Shown: positions 59,320 through 64,000 of the stretch, one piece after another
How the letters are laid out: each line of letters begins with the position of its first letter
Position numbering within the stretch: position 1 is the stretch's first letter
Origin: an uncultured Alphaproteobacteria bacterium
GTDB lineage: Bacteria; Pseudomonadota; Alphaproteobacteria; JALCBB01
Assembly: GCA_958267355.1 (NCBI GenBank)
Contig: OY279575.1
Span: 229,726-293,725, forward strand
Direction of reading: 5' to 3'
DNA: 64,000 nucleotides
Notes under the pieces: model-generated
What the model saw: only the letters and a program-made list of their open reading frames with translations
Told to the model about the DNA's origin: nothing
Database searches by the model: none
Made by a program: the position numbers and the translations under genes

Positions 59320-60000
59320 ATGCCTAGCCAAACCGTAAATATCGCCGAACCATTCTTCACCTTACGCCTCGTGGAAAATGAATCCAGCCACGCCATCACA
59401 GGCAAGACCATTGCTCTCAACATTGGCGAGTCAGCTATTCGTATCCGCGAGCAATCGCTCAAGCCCATGCAGTCGGTGGTGCTACAGAACACCGAGATGC
59501 ACAACATAGAACACGCCATTCTGGTGGAGCGTTTTGCTGACCATCCAGACGAAGCCGAGTTGCTGGCACAGATACGCAAAACTTGGCCTACCGCCTACGA
59601 AGTGCGCAAAGAAGATAGACTCCGTGGCGTGGAGCACTATATGTCGCCGAAAGTATGGATTGAACAAGTTGGCTTAACCTTCTATCACTCGGCTTCCGTG
59701 CCGTTGAATGTAGGACTCCATCGCGAACATGCCTTTTGCCCTGTGCCAGGCTTCCGCGAAGTCCATACGCAAATTGTCGGCTTCGGCAAGATGCAGCAGT
59801 GCCGCGAGCAGAAGGTAGAAACCCTATACCTTGAAGAGCCTATGGCTCCTGGTATCACCCACAAGCCAATGTACGACGCAGAAGGAAATTATCCGTGGCA
59901 CCAGTTTGAGACCATAACTCCTTCGGTCATACTGGCAGTGGAAATCTTGCCCGAAGGGGCTACGCCACCGCCTGTTCTGACTCATCCGAAAGCGAATTGA
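59320..60000 (+). CDS. Unknown protein, possibly cupin-like
   Basis: 226 residues, ATG at 59320 but no strong ribosome site. I do not recognise the family firmly. Histidine-rich stretches (VPLNVGLHREHAFCPVPGFREVHTQI and PMYDAEGNYPWHQFETITPS) with beta-strand-like spacing suggest a cupin or related metal-binding barrel, and the first half has similar strands (LNIGESAIRIREQSLK). Its place between two Gfo/Idh genes suggests a sugar-acid isomerase or lactonase-like helper, which is inference. Confidence 0.65.
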   Translation: MPSQTVNIAEPFFTLRLVENESSHAITGKTIALNIGESAIRIREQSLKPMQSVVLQNTEMHNIEHAILVERFADHPDEAELLAQIRKTWPTAYEVRKEDRLRGVEHYMSPKVWIEQVGLTFYHSASVPLNVGLHREHAFCPVPGFREVHTQIVGFGKMQQCREQKVETLYLEEPMAPGITHKPMYDAEGNYPWHQFETITPSVILAVEILPEGATPPPVLTHPKAN

Positions 60001-60100
60001 TCACAGCCAGTTAGCCACGGCGAATTGATCACAGCGAATGAGTCATAGCCAGTTAGCCACAGCCAATTAATCACAGCCAGTTAGCCACAGCGAATTTCAA
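60001..60100. repeat. Post-stop repeat after the cupin-like gene
   Basis: Units of AGCCAGTTAGCCACAG and GCGAATTGATCACAGC alternate. The GCGAATTGA that ends the gene, stop included, recurs at about 60020 and, changed, later. Confidence 0.85.
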
Positions 60101-60102
60101 CA

Positions 60103-61299
60103 ATGCTTCTACCCAAAGACTTTACCCGCAACTTTGATTCCGAAGGTGCATTTCCGCGTTTGTCTCGCCGTCTGCGTCTTGGCGTTGTCGGTGGCGGAAG
60201 AATTGCCGCTACCCAAGCTGCGGCAGCTCGTTTATCAAACCACTGGGAAGTCGTAGCAGGGGCTTTTTCTTCTGACCCAGTCCGTGCCAAAGCGGCGGCT
60301 CACGATTGGTTTCTGGACTCCGCGCGTTGCTACGAAAGCTTCGCCGAAATGGCTGAACAAGAAGCTACGCGCCAAGACGGAGTAGATGCCGTAATGATTA
60401 CGACTCCGAACCATCTGCACTTTCCTGCCGCCAAGGCTTTCCTAGAAGCAGGAATTGATATTCTGTGCGACAAGCCACTCACCAACGAAGTTGCGGAAGC
60501 CAAAGCCTTGCTTTCGCTTGTCAAAAGCTCGGGCTGTGTTTTCGGAGTCTCCTATGTGATGTCGTGCTTTCCTGTAATCCGACAGGCGCGTGAAATCGTT
60601 GCCCAAGGAGCTATTGGCACAATCAATCAGATCCACGCTGAGTTCCTGCAAGATTGGATGACTCCCGAATCGGCGGTAGAAGCTCCGCATGTGAAGTGGC
60701 GGCTAGATCCTGCCAAATCGGGCAAGACCAGCTGTGTTGGTGATATTGGCACTCACGCGGCTCACCTAGCGAGTTTTGTCAGCCGCCTGCCCCTGACTCA
60801 TATCCGTGCTGAATTCCACGTCTGTGGAGCTCCCAAGGCGTTAGAAGACACTTTCTTCGCCTGGACACGCCACCAGCAAACTGTGCCTGGCACACTGATG
60901 GCAACACGGCTTGCTCCGGGGAATCGTGGCGGACTTAGACTCCGTATCTACGGAGACCAAGGCGGACTCGCCTGGGACATGGAAAAAGCCGAAGAACTCA
61001 AACTCAGCCGCTACGGCGAACCCGACAGAATCATCACCCGCGGACAAGGGCACGGAATATCTCCACGCCACGAACGGCTTGTGCGAACGGGGCGGGGCTT
61101 TCCTGAAGGAATTCCTGAAGCGTGGGCGAATCTTTACACAGAATTTGCTATGGCGGTGGCGGTTCGTAAAGATGGGCTAACGCTTCCTGACGACTGGCTG
61201 GAGCTGCCCCGCATAGAAGACGGAGTCAAAGGCGTAAGCTTCATCCAAGCCTGTGTGCAGTCCAATCAAGTCGATGGCGACTGGGTAGAAGTAGAATAA
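60103..61299 (+). CDS. Gfo/Idh/MocA-family oxidoreductase (3)
   Basis: Rossmann start RLRLGVVGGGRIAATQAAA, MITTPNHLHF, CDKPLTNEV with conserved Lys, and VGDIGTHAAHLASFV with the catalytic-type His. 398 residues from ATG 60103. The longer C-terminal part with GNRGGLRLRIYGDQGGLAWDME is typical of inositol or glucoside-type dehydrogenases. Its last 20 bases including stop are duplicated directly behind it. Confidence 0.9.
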   Translation: MLLPKDFTRNFDSEGAFPRLSRRLRLGVVGGGRIAATQAAAARLSNHWEVVAGAFSSDPVRAKAAAHDWFLDSARCYESFAEMAEQEATRQDGVDAVMITTPNHLHFPAAKAFLEAGIDILCDKPLTNEVAEAKALLSLVKSSGCVFGVSYVMSCFPVIRQAREIVAQGAIGTINQIHAEFLQDWMTPESAVEAPHVKWRLDPAKSGKTSCVGDIGTHAAHLASFVSRLPLTHIRAEFHVCGAPKALEDTFFAWTRHQQTVPGTLMATRLAPGNRGGLRLRIYGDQGGLAWDMEKAEELKLSRYGEPDRIITRGQGHGISPRHERLVRTGRGFPEGIPEAWANLYTEFAMAVAVRKDGLTLPDDWLELPRIEDGVKGVSFIQACVQSNQVDGDWVEVE

Positions 61300-61330
61300 A
61301 GCCGAAGGCGGTAGAATAAAGCCGAAGGCA
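61291..61330. repeat. Exact 20-bp duplication of the gene end, stop included
   Basis: GTAGAATAAAGCCGAAGGCG at 61291-61310 is repeated at 61311-61330 with one change at the last base. The first copy contains the TAA stop of the gene before it. Confidence 0.95.
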
Positions 61331-61406
61331 AAAGATCTGCTTGGTTTGGTGTGGTGGTGCGATGGGCTAGAGTCCGATACGCTAGGGGCTAGGCAGGGCG
61401 GATAAT

Positions 61407-61441
61407 TGATGATTTACAAATCATCAGATATTATCTATAAT
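61407..61441 (+). promoter_or_regulatory. Strong promoter with overlapping palindromic operator
   Basis: TTTACA (61413-61418), 17 bases, TATAAT (61436-61441). The perfect arms TGATGATTT and AAATCATCA (61407-61415, 61418-61426) overlap the -35, so a repressor bound there would block it. A second, TTATCT/AGATAA, surrounds the -10. The best guess is the GntR regulator at 51523. Confidence 0.75.
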
Positions 61442-61514
61442 ATAAGATAATGACTTCCTGCCGATAATAACTGCTCCAGCCACAGCAAGAGAGGAAAACC
61501 CCCAGGCGGACACA

Positions 61515-62420
61515 ATGTCAGACAGCAAGAAGCAAGAGCCTGCAGCTCCCCTGTATTCTCTGGCGCATTTGACCCTTATCAACTGCACGCCAGCTGAACT
61601 TGTCTATATTGCGGCACGGGCGGGATATGACGCGATAAGTCCGCGTTTGATTCAGATGTATATTGCCAATGAGTTTAAGCCAGCTCCGTTGGACAAGGTG
61701 CAGTTGCAGGCGACGAAAGCTGCGCTTGCCAGCACGGGGCTTAAAGTTCAAGAGATAGAAATTGCCAACATCACGGAAGACTGCAATCCGCGTGACTTTG
61801 AACCCGCACTAGAAGTCGGAGCAGAACTCGGTGCAAAGCACTTGGTTACTTCCGCTTGGACAAAACCCCCCAATGACCGAAACTTTATCCTTGATGTATA
61901 CGGCGCGACTTGTGACTTAGCCGCCACCTACGGACTCACTGTAGATTTAGAATTTCCTAGCTTTTCGCGTTTGCCTACCTTGAGCGAAGCCTTAGATATT
62001 GTGCGTGCGGTTGATAAGCCGAATAGTGGTATTTTGATTGATACGCTGTATATCCATTTAAGCCGCATTGATCTGGACGAAATCCTGCCCATCCCACAGG
62101 AGTGGTTGCACACCTTGCAGATTGCTGATTGTCTGCCTACGACCATTGACTCCCATGCGGGAATGATTCAACTGGCTCGTGATGCGCGACTTTATACGGG
62201 TGAGGGCTGTATAGACTTCGCGGGAATTATTGAACGCTGTCCGCCGATGCACTACGCAATTGAGCTACCAAACCAGAGTCGCATTGCTGAGCTGGGCTAT
62301 GAAGAACATGCGCGGCGTTGTTTAATCCACGCCAAGCGCACTTTCGGAGCCATTCGCTCCAAACGCCCTGCCAAACGCGATGAACGCGGTGAGAGTAGCC
62401 TACAAGCCCCTGCCGCCTAA
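61515..62420 (+). CDS. Sugar phosphate isomerase/epimerase-like TIM barrel
   Basis: Xylose isomerase-like TIM barrel. LAHLTLINCTPAELVYIAARAGYDAISPRLI opens strand one; LTVDLEFPSFSRLPTLSEALDIVRAVDKPNSGILIDTLY has the metal Glu and Asp; TLQIADCLP and GEGCIDFAGIIE, then YAIELPNQSRI follow the usual pattern. 301 residues from ATG 61515. A basic, repeat-free tail follows residue 280. Expected to isomerise or epimerise the sugar handled by the neighbouring dehydrogenases. Confidence 0.88.
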   Translation: MSDSKKQEPAAPLYSLAHLTLINCTPAELVYIAARAGYDAISPRLIQMYIANEFKPAPLDKVQLQATKAALASTGLKVQEIEIANITEDCNPRDFEPALEVGAELGAKHLVTSAWTKPPNDRNFILDVYGATCDLAATYGLTVDLEFPSFSRLPTLSEALDIVRAVDKPNSGILIDTLYIHLSRIDLDEILPIPQEWLHTLQIADCLPTTIDSHAGMIQLARDARLYTGEGCIDFAGIIERCPPMHYAIELPNQSRIAELGYEEHARRCLIHAKRTFGAIRSKRPAKRDERGESSLQAPAA

Positions 62421-62766
62421 ACTTCCATAGAGACCCCATAAGCCCCGCCCATAGCCCCTACAGCCCACAGACAAGCCCACAAGCCTACAAACCCACCACA
62501 CGAGCTTAGAAGCCCCGCCCATAGCCCCTACACCCCACAGACAAGCCCACAAGCCTATACACCCACCACACAAGCCTAGAAGCCCCTAGCCCCTAGCCCC
62601 ATAGCCCTTACACTCCACAGACAAGCCCACAAGCCTATACACCCACCACACGAGCCTAGAAGCCCCTAGCCCCTAGCCCCATAGCCTTTACAGCCCACAG
62701 ACAAGCCCACAAGCCTACAAACCCACCACACAAGCCTAGAAGCCCACAGGAAACAGCGAGCCCACA
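62421..62766. repeat. 70-80-bp tandem repeat array before the aldehyde dehydrogenase
   Basis: The core CACAGACAAGCCCACAAGCC begins at 62466, 62536, 62616 and 62696, i.e. spacings of 70, 80 and 80 bases; the longer units add CTAGCCCCTAG. About 346 bp without a gene. Not a CRISPR: units have no unique spacers. Confidence 0.92.
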
Positions 62767-64000
62767 ATGGCAGAAGAAGCAAAACCACTCCGCGCACTAC
62801 GAGACGATGAGCGACAGCTCGCCGATACCCTGCTGACCCAAGCCCAAACGGCAATGGCACAGATTGAAAACTGGAGCCAGCAAGACCTAGACAGACTCGC
62901 CCAAGCCATCGGCTGGTATGCGGGTAACGAAAGCACTTTCACCAAGCTTGCACAACAAGGTGTAGACGAAAGCGGTATCGGTGACCGTGCAGGCAGACCT
63001 GGCAAGCGGTTTAAGATTCATATGGTTTTGCGCGATGCACTGCGACAGAAATCTACGGGGATTGTAGAAACAGACGAAGCCAAAGGATTAGTAAAATACG
63101 CCAAGCCCGCAGGTGTAATTGCTTCGTTGATTCCTATGACCAATCCTGCGCTGACTCCGCCTGTTACGGGGATTTATTCTGCTAAGGCGCGCAATGCGAT
63201 TATCTTTTGTCCGCATCCGCGCACGGCGCAGACGACTCGTGCAATGGTGGAAGTCATGCGCTCTGCTTGTCGGGCAGTTGGTGCACCCGAAGATTTGTTT
63301 CAGTGTGTGGTGAAGCCTTCTATTCCTCTGACTAAGTACCTAATGGCGCAGGCTGACCTAACCCTTGCCACGGGAGGCAAGCCCATGGTGCAGGCGGCTT
63401 ATTCATCGGGCAAGCCTGCTTATGGGGTAGGGGCGGGTAATTCTTCTATTGTGATAGACGAAACGGCTGATATAGAAATTGCTGCTGCCAATACCCGTAT
63501 GTCAAAAACTTCGGATTTTGGCTCGGGCTGTTCTGCTGATGGGAATATTATTATTCAGCGTTCCATTTACGACAAGATGGTAGCGGCTCTGGTGCGCGAA
63601 GGTGGATATCTATGCAACGATGCAGAAAAAGCTCTATTAGAAAAAGCCATGTGGGATGAAAATGGCAATCGTACTTTTCCGACGATTGCTTGTCGTCCAC
63701 AACAGACTGCGGAAGTGGCGGGCTTTACCATTCCTGAAGACTGCAAGTTTTTGATGGTAGAAAACCAAGGACAAATCGGCAAAGCGCATAAGTTTTCTAA
63801 AGAAAAGCTCACCACGCTAATGGCGCTGTATCACTTTGACACCTTTGACGATGCGCTTGCTATGGTGCGGGCGATTTATGAAACAGGAGGCAAAGGGCAT
63901 TCCTGTGGTATCTATAGCCACGATGATGAGCGTATAGATGCGCTTGCTCGTGTGGCTCCTGTGAGTCGTATGATGGTGCGTCAGCCGCAATCTAAAGCCA
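62767..64000 (+). CDS. Acylating aldehyde dehydrogenase (SauS-like), 3' end cut by window
   Basis: CoA-acylating aldehyde dehydrogenases turn an aldehyde into an acyl-CoA or the reverse. Translation from ATG 62767 gives 411 residues without a stop before the edge. The catalytic Cys lies in SDFGSGCSADGN, with VIASLIPMTNPALTPP, IIFCPHPRTAQTT, GVGAGNSSIVID and GGKGHSCGIYSHDDERI, closest in my judgement to sulfoacetaldehyde (acylating) dehydrogenases such as SauS. Whether the substrate is a sulfonate or an ordinary sugar-derived aldehyde cannot be decided here. It is the last gene seen of the catabolic cluster. Confidence 0.85.
   Translation, partial: MAEEAKPLRALRDDERQLADTLLTQAQTAMAQIENWSQQDLDRLAQAIGWYAGNESTFTKLAQQGVDESGIGDRAGRPGKRFKIHMVLRDALRQKSTGIVETDEAKGLVKYAKPAGVIASLIPMTNPALTPPVTGIYSAKARNAIIFCPHPRTAQTTRAMVEVMRSACRAVGAPEDLFQCVVKPSIPLTKYLMAQADLTLATGGKPMVQAAYSSGKPAYGVGAGNSSIVIDETADIEIAAANTRMSKTSDFGSGCSADGNIIIQRSIYDKMVAALVREGGYLCNDAEKALLEKAMWDENGNRTFPTIACRPQQTAEVAGFTIPEDCKFLMVENQGQIGKAHKFSKEKLTTLMALYHFDTFDDALAMVRAIYETGGKGHSCGIYSHDDERIDALARVAPVSRMMVRQPQSKA

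Noticed and set aside
59116-59320. CRISPR array
   Set aside because: Pure 52-bp tandem copies; no spacers.
62421-62766. CRISPR array
   Set aside because: Units are contiguous repeats of 70-80 bp without unique spacers, and no cas genes are near.

Overview
The window comes from the chromosome of an alphaproteobacterium, probably free-living or host-associated in the sea. The evidence is the gene order rpsB-tsf-pyrH-frr-uppS-cdsA-dxr-rseP-bamA-skp-lpxD-fabZ-lpxA-lpxI-lpxB with LpxI instead of LpxH, the ruvX-pyrB-pyrC'-plsY-dprA-topA block with a degenerate dihydroorotase, gatCAB, and TRAP-type uptake. The species was not identified; all functional calls are from motifs read by eye.

Layout. 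1-934: lgt (partial, minus). 1.5-18.3 kb: translation, envelope and lipid A genes, all plus. 18.5-28.8 kb: mostly minus (DUF3047, topA, dprA, plsY, pyrC', pyrB, ruvX), with rpmG on plus. 29.0-34.2 kb: gatCAB, a glutathione transferase, a Tat-exported DUF547 protein. 34.2-39.0 kb: an uncharacterised catabolic group (DUF3726, an unrecognised 642-aa protein, an M19-like protein with altered metal ligands, an Ldh-family reductase). 39.2-47.6 kb: an accessory region with tRNA-Ser, a DUF262/DUF1524 gene bounded by a 78-bp duplication of the tRNA 3' part, an MmeI-like restriction-modification enzyme, two tiny proline-rich ORFs, a membrane protein, a coiled-coil protein, and several structured repeats. 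47.8-50.4 kb: pcaIJF, the end of the beta-ketoadipate pathway. 50.4-64 kb: a catabolic cluster (FMN hydroxyacid dehydrogenase, GntR regulator, three Gfo/Idh/MocA oxidoreductases, a TRAP transporter, a citryl-CoA lyase-like protein, a small unknown, a TIM-barrel isomerase and a partial acylating aldehyde dehydrogenase).

Two features run through the whole window. First, many housekeeping proteins carry low-complexity, tandemly repeated extensions or insertions absent from ordinary homologues: Lgt, RpsB, PyrH, CdsA, RseP, LpxD, TopA, PyrB and the 642-aa protein. Second, many intergenic gaps are filled by short tandem repeats, each different, whose first unit often contains the stop codon of the preceding gene. 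Together they suggest a genome with a very high rate of local tandem duplication, tolerated at gene ends and in protein linkers.

The best candidates for something undescribed are these stop-codon-anchored repeats, the structured ~100-bp element in the accessory region, the integrase-less tRNA-bounded restriction cargo, the micro-ORF/membrane-protein operon next to the restriction enzyme, and the two catabolic groups.
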